The position numbers were made by a program, and so were the translations under genes. Shown here in pieces: positions 8,475 to 17,452 of a DNA stretch of 64,000 nucleotides. The notes below the pieces were generated by a model. That model worked only from the letters and a program-made list of their open reading frames with translations, was not told the DNA's origin and ran no database searches. Source of the DNA: Paraburkholderia domus (GTDB lineage: Bacteria; Pseudomonadota; Gammaproteobacteria; Burkholderiales; Burkholderiaceae). Positions within the stretch are counted from its first letter, which is position 1. Each line of letters begins with the position of its first letter. The stretch lies in NCBI RefSeq assembly GCF_905220705.1, contig NZ_CAJNAT010000019.1, positions 62,001 through 126,000 of the forward strand. Direction: 5' to 3'.

Positions 8475-9852
8475 CGCCACCTCCACGATTCTTCTTGTAC
8501 CAGGCGTGGAAGGTCAGCTTCGGCGCCTCGGGCAACTCACGCTGCCGCCCCCAGATATTGAGCGGGTTATACAGCACGAAATTCGGCAGCCGCCGCAGCG
8601 CGCCGCCCATCGATGACACCGTCGCCCGATACAGCGTCGGGCTCGCGAGTAGGCGCCCCGCCATTTTCAACACTTCCTGCTTCACGAACGGAACCTCGTG
8701 ACGCTCGGCGATCACCGTGCGCCATTTGTAGATCTGCTCGTGAATATTGATCTTCACCGGACACACATTCGTGCAACTGCCGTTGAGCGTCGACGCGAAC
8801 GGCAATGCACTGTAGCGCTTCAGATCGAAGGTCGGATTGATGATCGCGCCGATCGGCCCCGAATACGTGCCGCCATACGACAGGCCGCCACTGCGCCGGT
8901 ACACAGGACAGGTGTTCATACAGGCGCCGCAACGGATGCATTTGAGCGAATACCAGAAGTCCTCCATCGCAAGCCGCTCCGAGCGACCATGATCGACGAG
9001 GATGAAATGCATCTCGGTACCCGGACGCGGCGCGCGAAAATGCGAGGTGTATTGCGTAATCGGCGAACCGAGCGCACTGCGTGACAGCATGCGGATGAAC
9101 ACGCCGAGGTCCGACACCTTCGGAATCAGCTTCTCGATACCGATCGACGCGATATGCAACGGCGGCACATTCGCCGACAGGTCGGCATTGCCTTCGTTCG
9201 TACACACCACGACCGTGCCCGTCTCCGCCACTGCGAAATTACAACCGGTCATGCCGGCCGTTTTCTCGCGCACGAAGTACGGCCGCGTGTTCATTCGCTG
9301 GCTTTCCGCGAGGTAGTGAATATCGCTGTTCTCTGGATCGGTGCCGATGGTTCGGCCGAACAGTTCAGCCACGTCGCCACGCAGTTTATGGACCGCGGGC
9401 ACCACCATATGGCTCGGGTCCTGATGATCGAGCTGCTGGATGCGCTCACCGAGGTCGGTCTCCATCACCGTGATGCCGCGCGGCTCCAGATACTCGCGCA
9501 TCTTGCATTCGTCGGTGAGCATCGACTTGCTTTTGACGAGTGTGGTCATGCCACGCTCGGACATGATCTTGTGGACCAGCGCGTTATGCTCTTCAGCCGT
9601 CGCGGCCCAATGCACCATGACGCCATTGGCTTCAGCCGCAGCGGCGAACTGTTCGAGGTAGTCGGACAGATGCGACAGCGTGTGCTCCTTGATGCCCGAT
9701 GCCAGTTCGCGCAGCGTCTCCCATTCCGGGATGCCGTGCGCCTGCGCATCGCGCTTCTCGCGCAAATCCCATAGACGTTTGTCGTGAAACGCGACGTGCT
9801 CCGTCTTCCTGATGAAAGCGCCCGCGGCTTTCGCGTGATCGATCCGGCTCAT
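8461..9852 (-). CDS. lutB: Lactate utilization iron-sulfur protein B
   Basis: This 463-residue protein has an N-terminal LUD domain (about residues 60-300, with WAATAEEHNALVHKI) and then two 4Fe-4S clusters: CIRCGACMNTCPVYRR and CTNVCPVKINIHEQIYKW. The C-terminal segment FHAWYKKN is a DUF3390-like tail. Its ATG overlaps the lutA stop by four bases (ATGA). It carries electrons in the LutABC lactate dehydrogenase. Confidence 0.95.
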   Translation of the reverse strand: MSRIDHAKAAGAFIRKTEHVAFHDKRLWDLREKRDAQAHGIPEWETLRELASGIKEHTLSHLSDYLEQFAAAAEANGVMVHWAATAEEHNALVHKIMSERGMTTLVKSKSMLTDECKMREYLEPRGITVMETDLGERIQQLDHQDPSHMVVPAVHKLRGDVAELFGRTIGTDPENSDIHYLAESQRMNTRPYFVREKTAGMTGCNFAVAETGTVVVCTNEGNADLSANVPPLHIASIGIEKLIPKVSDLGVFIRMLSRSALGSPITQYTSHFRAPRPGTEMHFILVDHGRSERLAMEDFWYSLKCIRCGACMNTCPVYRRSGGLSYGGTYSGPIGAIINPTFDLKRYSALPFASTLNGSCTNVCPVKINIHEQIYKWRTVIAERHEVPFVKQEVLKMAGRLLASPTLYRATVSSMGGALRRLPNFVLYNPLNIWGRQRELPEAPKLTFHAWYKKNRGGGDGNA

Positions 9853-10592
9853 GCGCGTGCTCCGTTAAGGACCTGCGCGATATGGATGAAGCGTGCGTCG
9901 GCTTTCATTCGTTCTGCGCAGCCTTGCTGGTGCATCAGGCACGACATATCGCCCGATACGATGTATTGCGCACCCGCGTTGAGATGATCGCGGACCTTAT
10001 CCTGCCCCATGCGCACCGACACCGGTTCTTCGGTCACCGAGAAGGTACCGCCGAAACCGCAGCATTCATCGGGTCGCGACGGTTTGACGAATTCGATGCC
10101 TTTAACGCCTTCGAGCAAAGTGCGTGGCTTCGAAAACGGCGACCCTGCAATCTCCGAAACCGACGCTTCCTTCAGATGCCGCAACGCACTGCAACTGTTA
10201 TGCAGGCCGACCCGATGAGGAAATTCGGCCCATGGAAATTCGCGCGCGCCAACCACGTCATGCAGAAATTCGACGAGTTCGTAGGCATTGGCGCGGACCT
10301 TCCTGACTTCATCGGTCTGTTCGAGCGCGATCAAATGCTCGCGCACGTGGTGGATGCAACTTGCCGACGGCCCGACGATGTAGTCGTAGCCGGCGAAGTT
10401 GCGCGCAAACACGCGTTCGGCGCCGGCTGCTTCGACCTGCGCACCGCTGTTGGCCATCGGCTGGCCGCAGCAGGTTTGCTCCTGCGGATAGTCGACCTCG
10501 ATGCCAAAGCGTTCAAGCAATTCGAGCGTGGCGATTCCGACTTCGGGATAGAACGCGTCGATGAAGCACGGGATAAACAGGGCGACTTTCAT
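9849..10592 (-). CDS. lutA: Lactate utilization protein A (CCG-domain Fe-S oxidoreductase)
   Basis: The ATG at 10592 gives 247 residues starting MKVALFIPCFIDAFYPEVG, the usual LutA N-terminus. A longer in-frame start adds 13 unrelated residues. Two CCG motifs are visible (EQTCCGQPM and DECCGFGG), as in heterodisulfide-reductase-like cysteine-rich subunits. It is the first gene of lutABC, downstream of a GntR-type operator. Confidence 0.95.
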   Translation of the reverse strand: MKVALFIPCFIDAFYPEVGIATLELLERFGIEVDYPQEQTCCGQPMANSGAQVEAAGAERVFARNFAGYDYIVGPSASCIHHVREHLIALEQTDEVRKVRANAYELVEFLHDVVGAREFPWAEFPHRVGLHNSCSALRHLKEASVSEIAGSPFSKPRTLLEGVKGIEFVKPSRPDECCGFGGTFSVTEEPVSVRMGQDKVRDHLNAGAQYIVSGDMSCLMHQQGCAERMKADARFIHIAQVLNGARA

Positions 10593-10713
10593 AAGCTCAT
10601 TGAAAAGAAGAAGCGGCAGCCGGTGATTCACCTACCCTACGACGAAAAGATGGCGGCGGGGGCTTTTCCTGCTGACGCCATGCTCGCGGTCGAATCAGTA
10701 AGACTGGTCATGT

Positions 10714-10724
10714 TGGTCTTACCA
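10714..10724. promoter_or_regulatory. GntR/FadR-type operator upstream of lutABC
   Basis: The sequence TGGTCTTACCA is an inverted repeat, TGGT-N3-ACCA. This is the core recognised by PdhR/LldR/LutR regulators of the FadR subgroup. It lies 122 bases before lutA and 174 bases after the end of the GntR gene. The rest of the gap (10593-10897) has no gene; it contains three degenerate CAGGAA-containing copies near 10847-10905. Confidence 0.7.
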
Positions 10725-10897
10725 CGAAATATAAGGAAGTCGCCGGGTGCTGTCAACCGGGAGAACGTTGGTGAAGCAGGCTGCGCAGACCTCAGCGCGG
10801 CAATGGGCGCACGTGACCCGCCGCCCGCGCGTGGGCGCAAGCGGTGGTCAGGAAACCAGCGAATCAGGAAGTCGGAGGGCGGCCGGAGACCAGCAAC

Positions 10898-11644
10898 TCA
10901 GGAAATCGCGCTTGGCGAAGGTTTCGCCGCGTCTTCCTTGTACATTTCGCGCACATAGGTCAGATGACGCTCGGCGGCCTTGCGCGCCTTTTGCGCATCG
11001 CGCGCGATGACCGCGTCGTAGATGGCCTGATGCTGGCTCATCAGCTGTTTTTCCATCGCGTCGTCGTAGTCGATCAGGCGATGGTACTGGCGCATGCCTT
11101 CGCGAATCAGCGTATGGATACCGTGCATCACGTGAGCGAGCGCGATGTTATGCGTGGAGTCGGCGATGGCGAGGTGAAACGCGGCATCCAGTTCCGCGAG
11201 GTTCACGCGATCTTGCGACTGGGAACCGGCCTTCAATGCTTCGAATGCCTCGGTGATCTTCTGCAGATCCGCCGCCGTGGCGCGCTCCGCAGCGTACACC
11301 GTCGAAATCGATTCGAGACCCTGGCGCAGTTCGAGAATATCGGCACTGGTGCGCGGATTCTGCAGCAACAGTTCGGCGAGCGGCTTGGAGATGATCGGCG
11401 CGGTAACGTCGACGACCGTGAAGCCGCCCCGCCCCGACGTTTCGATATAACCGTCCGCTTCCAGCCTGATCAGCGCTTCCCGCAACGACGGCCGCGACAC
11501 ACCGAGCTGCGTGGCCAGATCGCGTTCGGCCGGCAACCGGTCGCCAGGCATCAGCGAGCCGTCCGAGATCAGTTGCTTGATCTGGTCGGACACCACGTCG
11601 GAAAGTCGTTTGCGCGTGAAGGACTGGATCGGAAGAAATGGCAT
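10898..11644 (-). CDS. GntR-family (FadR subgroup, FCD) regulator of lactate use
   Basis: The 248-residue protein has an N-terminal winged helix (LIRLEADGYIETSGRGG, with the GntR pattern GDRLPAERDLATQLGVSRPSLREAL) and a C-terminal helical FCD domain with metal/ligand residues (DAAFHLAIADSTHN, HQAIYDAVIARD). Its place upstream of lutABC on the same strand, with a TGGT-N3-ACCA site between them, makes it the LldR/LutR-type repressor, most likely released by lactate. It could also be grouped with PdhR, but the neighbours favour lactate. Confidence 0.88.
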   Translation of the reverse strand: MPFLPIQSFTRKRLSDVVSDQIKQLISDGSLMPGDRLPAERDLATQLGVSRPSLREALIRLEADGYIETSGRGGFTVVDVTAPIISKPLAELLLQNPRTSADILELRQGLESISTVYAAERATAADLQKITEAFEALKAGSQSQDRVNLAELDAAFHLAIADSTHNIALAHVMHGIHTLIREGMRQYHRLIDYDDAMEKQLMSQHQAIYDAVIARDAQKARKAAERHLTYVREMYKEDAAKPSPSAIS

Positions 11645-11654
11645 GGGCAGCGCG

Positions 11655-11696
11655 GGTGAAGCCTAGGTTGGTGAAGCCTGGTTGGCGAAGCCGTGG
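11655..11696. repeat. Three tandem 13-15-base repeats before the GntR gene
   Basis: Three consecutive units read GGTGAAGCCTAGGTT, GGTGAAGCCTGGTT and GGCGAAGCCGTGG. They lie 11-52 bases upstream of the GntR start, in what should be its leader or promoter. The function is unknown. Confidence 0.6.
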
Positions 11697-11778
11697 ACAA
11701 CGGCATGGACGCACCTTCGAACGAGCGCGCCACAGTGGAGGAATTATACCGGTCGACGACTTGCCGCTCCTCGCAATA

Positions 11779-13575
11779 CTAGCCCGCGCCCGCCGCATAG
11801 AAGCTCGCCAGATCCCGCTTGAGCGTATGCAACGCGGCATCGTCGAGATAGATCATGTGCCCGGTCGGGTAGTAGGTGATGCGCACGTTGGCGCGCAGCG
11901 GCGCGTCGACACCCAGATGCGCGAGCGCGTACTCGGTCGCATAGAACGGCGTGGCGAGGTCGAAATAGCCGTTCAGCGACATCACGCGCAGTTGCGGATT
12001 CTGGCGCATCGCTTCGGCGAGATCGCCCGCCGCATAAGGCTGGGTCAAGTGTTCGCCCCACCACTCACGGTGTTTCCAGTCCCACTGTTTCAAGGCATCG
12101 TCGTTGAAGACGCGATAGCGGTCGGCAGGCGTGAAATGCAGGTCCTGCGCAAGATGCTGATGAAGCGCAGCGTCGAAAGCGCTCGACACGCTGCTCACCG
12201 ATGCATCGAAATCGGGACGCTCGGACACGCCGTCATACTCGAGCCCTTCGAAACGCGCATCGAAACGGCCGACGCTGCGCGACCGATCACGCAACAATTG
12301 CTCGCGAAAGCGCGATGGATAGAGACGCAGACGGCTGCGTTTCACGTAATCGACATCGAGCCCGGTGAACTGCGCGACGCGTGCTGCAATCTCGTCGCGC
12401 TGCGCATCAGGCAACGCGTCGCCCTGCGCGAGCGCCTGCGCGTAGGGCCCCCGTGCGAAGGCGCGGGCCTCGTCGAGAAAGGCCGGCAGACTGGCTGGCT
12501 TCGGCACAATCTTGTCGTGGTACCACGCGATGGCCGCGAAGCTCGGCAAGTAGCTTTCGCTCTGGAAATCGAAGCCGGGTGAAGAGGCCGCAGAATCGAG
12601 CACCGACGACATCAGGATCACGCCGTTGAGCGCGATATTGTTTTGGCCCAGCTGATACGCGAGCATCGCGGCGCGCGCGGTGCCGTACGATTCGCCGAGC
12701 AGGTACTTCGGCGAATTCCAGCGCTGGTTCACCGTCAGATAGCGGTCGATGAATTGCGAGAACGCGTCGAGGTCCTGATCGACGCCCCAGAATTCTTTCC
12801 CCGTGCCATGCCCGACGACCCGCGACAAGCCCGCGCCCACGGCATCGATAAACACCAGATCGGTGGTGTCGAGCAGGCTATCGGGGTTGTCGTCCAGCAC
12901 ATACGGCGCGGGCGGCGTGATCGCGGGACTCGCCGTACGCACCCGCTTCGGCCCGAACGAGCCGATCATCAGGAACACACTGCCCGAGCCCGGTCCGCCG
13001 TTGAACAGGAACGTGATAGGGCGTGTCGACGGCGCTTTGGTGGCGACCGTGTAGGCGACATAGAAGACGCTCGCATTGGCCTGCCCCGTTTTGTCACGTA
13101 GCAGCAGGTTGCCGGCGGTCGCCGTGTAGTCGATCTTGCGGCCGCCGAGCCGTATCGAATGCTGGGTCACCGCGGCGCTTTCCGGCGGCACGGGGATCGC
13201 CGTGGTCTCGGGTTTGGCCGTGTGCTGCGGGTTATCCTGAGGATCGTTCTGGCTGGCGGCGGCAACCCGTGGCGGACGGCCGGTACGTGCTGGATTAGCG
13301 CTCGGCTCCTTGACGGGCTGGCCGTTCGTAGCGGCAGCCTGGCCCGCAGTCTCCGCCTGAGCGTTGGGCATACTGGGCACGCCCACGGAGCTGGCTGGCG
13401 ACGTGGCTGTTTCGGTGCTGGCAGTTGCAGCCGATGAGTCGTCCGGTTCGGCGGCCGCGCACATTTGACTGAACGCGGCGAGGACGGCGAGAACCAGCGC
13501 CATCGCCACGAGCGCGGCCGCCACGGATCCTGCCACCAGTGATCGGCGCAACGAGAGATAGAAGCGAAGGGCCAT
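11779..13575 (-). CDS. S10-family serine carboxypeptidase-like protein
   Basis: The start at 13575 gives 598 residues with a signal or membrane anchor (ALVAMALVLAVLAAF) right after MALRFYLSLRR. A low-complexity Ala/Pro/Thr linker follows (to about residue 145), then the S10 fold. The nucleophile is in GESYGTARAA, the catalytic Asp in NGYFDLATP and the His in TGHMIYLD; the oxyanion region is NGGPGSG. All three catalytic positions are intact. It should be an exported acid carboxypeptidase; its substrates are unknown. It stands alone. Confidence 0.85.
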   Translation of the reverse strand: MALRFYLSLRRSLVAGSVAAALVAMALVLAVLAAFSQMCAAAEPDDSSAATASTETATSPASSVGVPSMPNAQAETAGQAAATNGQPVKEPSANPARTGRPPRVAAASQNDPQDNPQHTAKPETTAIPVPPESAAVTQHSIRLGGRKIDYTATAGNLLLRDKTGQANASVFYVAYTVATKAPSTRPITFLFNGGPGSGSVFLMIGSFGPKRVRTASPAITPPAPYVLDDNPDSLLDTTDLVFIDAVGAGLSRVVGHGTGKEFWGVDQDLDAFSQFIDRYLTVNQRWNSPKYLLGESYGTARAAMLAYQLGQNNIALNGVILMSSVLDSAASSPGFDFQSESYLPSFAAIAWYHDKIVPKPASLPAFLDEARAFARGPYAQALAQGDALPDAQRDEIAARVAQFTGLDVDYVKRSRLRLYPSRFREQLLRDRSRSVGRFDARFEGLEYDGVSERPDFDASVSSVSSAFDAALHQHLAQDLHFTPADRYRVFNDDALKQWDWKHREWWGEHLTQPYAAGDLAEAMRQNPQLRVMSLNGYFDLATPFYATEYALAHLGVDAPLRANVRITYYPTGHMIYLDDAALHTLKRDLASFYAAGAG

Positions 13576-13808
13576 GTGGTTTCCGGCTGCGAGTCGATAA
13601 GCGTCGATGTCGCGGTTGTCCAGATTAAGACGAACCAGGCGAACGATTCTTGACGCAAGCATAAAAGACGTCAATCGAAAACTGGCTGCAACGCACACTG
13701 CTCTCACAACGCATCATTTCATTGAGTTAAACGAAAACAAACTGAAAGCCAGCGTTCATCCAGGACTGATCTGGAGAAACCACGTCAAAACCAGAACGCC
13801 CGAAGCGG

Positions 13809-14987
13809 CTAAGCGGTTTTCAATCCACCGACGAACGCGGCAATCCGCTCGCAGGCGTCGATCAGGCTTGCTTCGTCGACCACGAAACCCAGTCGAACGA
13901 AACCATTCGCCGTTTCCCCAAACGCGCTGGCGTCGAGCAGCGACACCCCCTGTGCGCGAAACAGTTGCCAGGTGAAATCGACCGTGTCGAGGCCCGTGCC
14001 GCTGACGTCGACCATCATGAACATGCCGGCCTCGGGTAGCAGGCAACGCAAACCCGCCACGCGATGCAAGCGCTCGAACACGACATCTCGACGGCGCCGG
14101 TAAATCTCGCGCATCTCGGCGACGATCGGCGCCTTGTTCTGCAAGGCTGTCAATGCGGCCTGCTGGATGAAGCCGGGCAAGCCATAGAGCATGGCCAGCG
14201 CGAGCCGCCCCATATGCTCGATCAGCGTGGCCGGACCGATCGCCCAGCCCACACGCCAGCCTGCCATTGCATGCGATTTCGACAGACTCCCGAGCGTCAC
14301 CGTACGCTCCGCCATGCCGGGGAACGCAGCAATGCTCACATGCTCCCGCTCGAAGGTGAGATCCGCATAGACCTCGTCCGATAGCACCCACAGATCGTGC
14401 TCGCGGGCGAGTCGCGCGATGCGCTCGAGGTCGGCACGCGGCATCACCACGCCAGTCGGATTGCAGGGTGTGGCGAAGAAAATGGCCTGGGTGCGCGGTG
14501 TGATGGCCGCTTCGAGTGCGTCGCAGTCGAGGTGGAACGCCCGCGCGGGATCGACCGGCACCGGCACGAGCGTGGCGCCCGCGGCGCGCACACAGGCCTC
14601 GTACGTCAGATACATTGGCTCGGGGACGATCACTTCGTCGCCGGCCTCCAGCAGGCACAACGATGCGGCGAACACACCGTTCTGCGCACCCGCCGTCAGG
14701 ATCACGTTGGCCGCGCTCGCGGCGCAACCGGTGGTGCGAGCGTGTTCTTCCGCGATCGCCGCACGCAGCGGCTCACGTCCGGACACGGCGCTGTAGTGCG
14801 TATCGCCCTCGCGCAACGCCGCGATTGCACGCTCGACGATCGGAGCAGGTGTGGCGAAGTCGGGGTCGCCAACGCTCAGCACGATCACGTCTTCGCCATT
14901 GGCAAGCGCCTGTTGAGCGACACGATGGATTTCCCACGCTGACGTGCGTCTGCCTTGCAAACGCTCGACCAGATTCGAATACTTCAT
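13809..14987 (-). CDS. aruH: PLP aminotransferase, AruH-like (arginine:pyruvate transaminase family)
   Basis: The ATG at 14987 gives 392 residues beginning MKYSNLVERLQGRR. It is fold-type I, class I/II. The PLP lysine is in SLSKSHAMAGWRVGW, and NPTG plays the usual role in FFATPCNPTGVV. Stretches such as SVGDPDFATPAPIV, EPMYLTYEA and SKSHAM closely resemble Pseudomonas AruH, the arginine:pyruvate transaminase, from memory of that sequence. No aruI-type decarboxylase lies beside it, so the substrate is not certain and aspartate or another amino acid is possible. Confidence 0.7.
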   Translation of the reverse strand: MKYSNLVERLQGRRTSAWEIHRVAQQALANGEDVIVLSVGDPDFATPAPIVERAIAALREGDTHYSAVSGREPLRAAIAEEHARTTGCAASAANVILTAGAQNGVFAASLCLLEAGDEVIVPEPMYLTYEACVRAAGATLVPVPVDPARAFHLDCDALEAAITPRTQAIFFATPCNPTGVVMPRADLERIARLAREHDLWVLSDEVYADLTFEREHVSIAAFPGMAERTVTLGSLSKSHAMAGWRVGWAIGPATLIEHMGRLALAMLYGLPGFIQQAALTALQNKAPIVAEMREIYRRRRDVVFERLHRVAGLRCLLPEAGMFMMVDVSGTGLDTVDFTWQLFRAQGVSLLDASAFGETANGFVRLGFVVDEASLIDACERIAAFVGGLKTA

Positions 14988-15127
14988 TGACGCACCCCGT
15001 TTCGACTTGAGCCGCCAATGTAATGGGGCGCGCACGAAACGTCCAGATACGAAAAAAGAGTCACGCGAGCACTCAGTCTCACGTGACCGTTCAAAGAAGC
15101 CCGCGCTTTTACGACGGCGTAGTACGC

Positions 15128-16600
15128 CTATACCTGGCGGCGCAGTTCCGCCGGCGGCACTTTCATCAGATGGCGATATTTCGCCACGGTGCGCCGCGCC
15201 ACCAGCACGCCCTGATCCGCAAGCATCCTGGCGAGCGTCACATCCGTCAGTGGATCGCGCGTGTTCTCTGCGGCGATCATTTCCTTGAGCAGTGCGCGCA
15301 CTGCGGCGGCCGAACAGGTGCCACCGCTTTCGGTGCCGAGTTCACGCGGGAAGAAGTGCTTGAACTCGAAAATACCGCGCGGCGTGGCCATATATTTGTT
15401 GCCGGTCGCACGCGAGATGGTGGACTCATGCAGACCGAGTTCTTCGGCCACATCGCGCAGCACCATCGGCTTGAGCGCGATTTCCCCGTACTGGAAGAAG
15501 GCCTTCTGATGCGCGACGATGCATTCGGCCACGCGTTGAATCGTATCGAAACGTTGCTGCGCATTGCGGATCAGCCAGCGTGCCTCCTGCAATTGCTGCG
15601 CGAGCGGCGAGCGGCTTGCACCAGCGGATTGCGCGAACAGCTCGGCGTACATGCGATGAACGCGAGCGCGCGGCTGCACCGCCGGATTGATCGACACCAC
15701 CCATTTGTTGCGCGCCTGGCGCACGATCACGTCCGGCACGACATAGTTGTCTTCAGTGCGGCCGTAGGTGTTGCCCGGCTTCGGGTCGAGCTTGCGCACC
15801 AGCGCGCAGGCCACCCGCAGTTCCTCGGCGCTGCAGCCGATCTGCTTTTGCAGTTCAGCCTGTTCGCGGCGCGCGAGGCGTTCGAGATGATGATCGACGA
15901 CCTGGAGCGCGACGTCGCGTCCCGGCGTATCCGCGGGTAACGCGTTCAATTGCAGCGACAGACATTCGGACAGCGAGCGCGCGCCGAGACCGGGACGATC
16001 GAGCGATTGCACGAGGCGCAGCGCCACCAGCAAGTCTTCTTCGGTCAGTTCAGGTTGGAGTTCGACGCTATCCGCAAGGTCAGACAGCTCCTGGCGCAGA
16101 TAGCCGTCGTCGTCGAGCGCCTCGATGATGAAACGGGCCACCGCGCGGTCGCGGTCTTCAAGTCGATAGAGGCGTAGCGCGTCGTGCAACTGTTCGCGCA
16201 AGGTGGGTTGGGAACGCGCCCATTCGGCGGGATCGCTACTCCCGGAGTCGCCGTTCTGGCGCGCCGAACCGCGGCTGCTGTAGTCGCCTGAAAAGTCGCC
16301 GGGGATGTCGTCCTGCCCCGCGCTCTCCATGGTGTCGCTGCCGCTGGGTAAGGATTCAGGTTCGGCCGCGGCGACCGTGTCCGTGGCCGGCATCGCGCCG
16401 GCGTCATCGCCGGAAGTTGCAGTGGCGAGCGCGACATCTTCCGTGTCTGTCGAGTCGTACTCGAGGAACGGATTGGTGTCGAGCGCGGTGCGCAACTCCT
16501 GCTGGAACTCCAGAGACGACAACTGCAACAGACGCACCGATTGCTGCAAACGCGGCGTGAGTGCAAGAGACTGCCTTGTGCGTAGTTCAATGGAAGGCAT
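15128..16600 (-). CDS. rpoN: RNA polymerase sigma-54 factor
   Basis: The 490-residue protein has the Gln/Leu-rich activator-interacting region I (LALTPRLQQSVRLLQLSSLE), an acidic region II, the core-binding region and the C-terminal DNA-binding helix. The RpoN box reads ARRTVAKYRHLMKVPP, with the ARRTVAKYR core intact. It lies alone: the usual lptB upstream and hpf/ptsN downstream are absent. That fits a second rpoN copy, known in many Burkholderia and Paraburkholderia. It would drive -24/-12 promoters such as those suggested here before aioB and the BON gene. Confidence 0.95.
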   Translation of the reverse strand: MPSIELRTRQSLALTPRLQQSVRLLQLSSLEFQQELRTALDTNPFLEYDSTDTEDVALATATSGDDAGAMPATDTVAAAEPESLPSGSDTMESAGQDDIPGDFSGDYSSRGSARQNGDSGSSDPAEWARSQPTLREQLHDALRLYRLEDRDRAVARFIIEALDDDGYLRQELSDLADSVELQPELTEEDLLVALRLVQSLDRPGLGARSLSECLSLQLNALPADTPGRDVALQVVDHHLERLARREQAELQKQIGCSAEELRVACALVRKLDPKPGNTYGRTEDNYVVPDVIVRQARNKWVVSINPAVQPRARVHRMYAELFAQSAGASRSPLAQQLQEARWLIRNAQQRFDTIQRVAECIVAHQKAFFQYGEIALKPMVLRDVAEELGLHESTISRATGNKYMATPRGIFEFKHFFPRELGTESGGTCSAAAVRALLKEMIAAENTRDPLTDVTLARMLADQGVLVARRTVAKYRHLMKVPPAELRRQV

Positions 16601-16893
16601 TGTAGTGAGGTCCCGTTAGTCGCTGAGAAATGCTACGTGGCCTCATTAGAGCAACTGTCATACCAGTTCGCCCAACACACTGTTTTTTCTAAGTTTTGCC
16701 GCCGCTTTACCTTCTCAGGCCCGCCAATTGCGCAGCAGGCGAGTGCCATTTTTACAAGAGCCCGGCAATTTCCGGTCGTGCGCCTTGCGGTCCGGCGGAC
16801 AGCGCGCCGGACGTAGCCTGCCCCCTATTCCTCAGCCTAAATGCATGCGCCGTAACGGCTTTTCCCGCCATCGGGGCACCCGTGTGGCGTGCC

Positions 16894-16908
16894 GGGCATA
16901 CGCCTTGC
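16894..16908 (+). promoter_or_regulatory. Candidate sigma-54 promoter before the BON gene
   Basis: GGGCATA-CGCC-TTGC has the GG and GC dinucleotides ten bases apart that sigma-54 requires, and the CA and TTGC cores of TGGCACG-N4-TTGC. The first T is replaced by G. It points toward the BON gene, giving a leader of about 95 bases. No other gene is seen in 16601-17014; the rpoN promoter also falls here. Confidence 0.45.
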
Positions 16909-17014
16909 GAATGAGCACTATGTGGACAGACGCGGGTCTTTGCACCCGAATTGATCGCACGAATTGATCGCAAATACCAGACCGCATTTTTCATCAACAT
17001 TCGAAGGAGAAACC

Positions 17015-17353
17015 ATGAAGACAATCCAACTTTTGAAGACCGCAGGCAGCATCGCTTGTGTCGCATTCGCACTGAACGCTACGGCGCAGACCAGCGCTTC
17101 GGCCCCGTCGGCCGCATCCGAAACCATCGGCCAGCATGTCGACGACGGCACCATCACCACCAAGGCCAAGGCCGAACTGCTCAGCGCGAAGAACGTCAAG
17201 TCGACCCACATCCACGTGAAAACCCTCAAGGGCGTAGTGTGGCTCACGGGTTCGGTACCGTCGGCTGACGACAAGGCCGCAGCTGGAGAGGTCGTGAAAG
17301 GCGTCGATGGCGTCTCGAGCGTAAAGAACCATCTGAAGGTCGTAGCGGAATAA
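17015..17353 (+). CDS. Periplasmic BON-domain protein
   Basis: The ATG at 17015 follows AAGGAG and gives 112 residues. There is a signal peptide (LLKTAGSIACVAFALNATA) and one BON domain (about residues 40-110) with ITTKAKAELLSAKNVKS, VWLTGSV and VSSVKNHLKV. This is the OsmY/single-BON type. BON proteins bind the membrane and guard against osmotic or envelope stress. A strong terminator follows. Confidence 0.88.
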   Translation: MKTIQLLKTAGSIACVAFALNATAQTSASAPSAASETIGQHVDDGTITTKAKAELLSAKNVKSTHIHVKTLKGVVWLTGSVPSADDKAAAGEVVKGVDGVSSVKNHLKVVAE

Positions 17354-17380
17354 GAGCGGGCGATCCCTCCGCCGGCATGC

Positions 17381-17417
17381 AAAACGGCCCGACTTTGGTC
17401 GGGCCGTTTTGTTGTTT
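17381..17417. terminator. Intrinsic terminator after the BON gene
   Basis: AAAACGGCCCGAC-TTTG-GTCGGGCCGTTTT forms a 13-base perfect stem with a T-rich tail. Its symmetry lets it act on both strands, serving the BON gene and the convergent membrane-protein gene ending at 17453. Confidence 0.88.
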
Positions 17418-17452
17418 ACCGCGTCTACGCTCAAACGAAATCGTTTAGCGCC

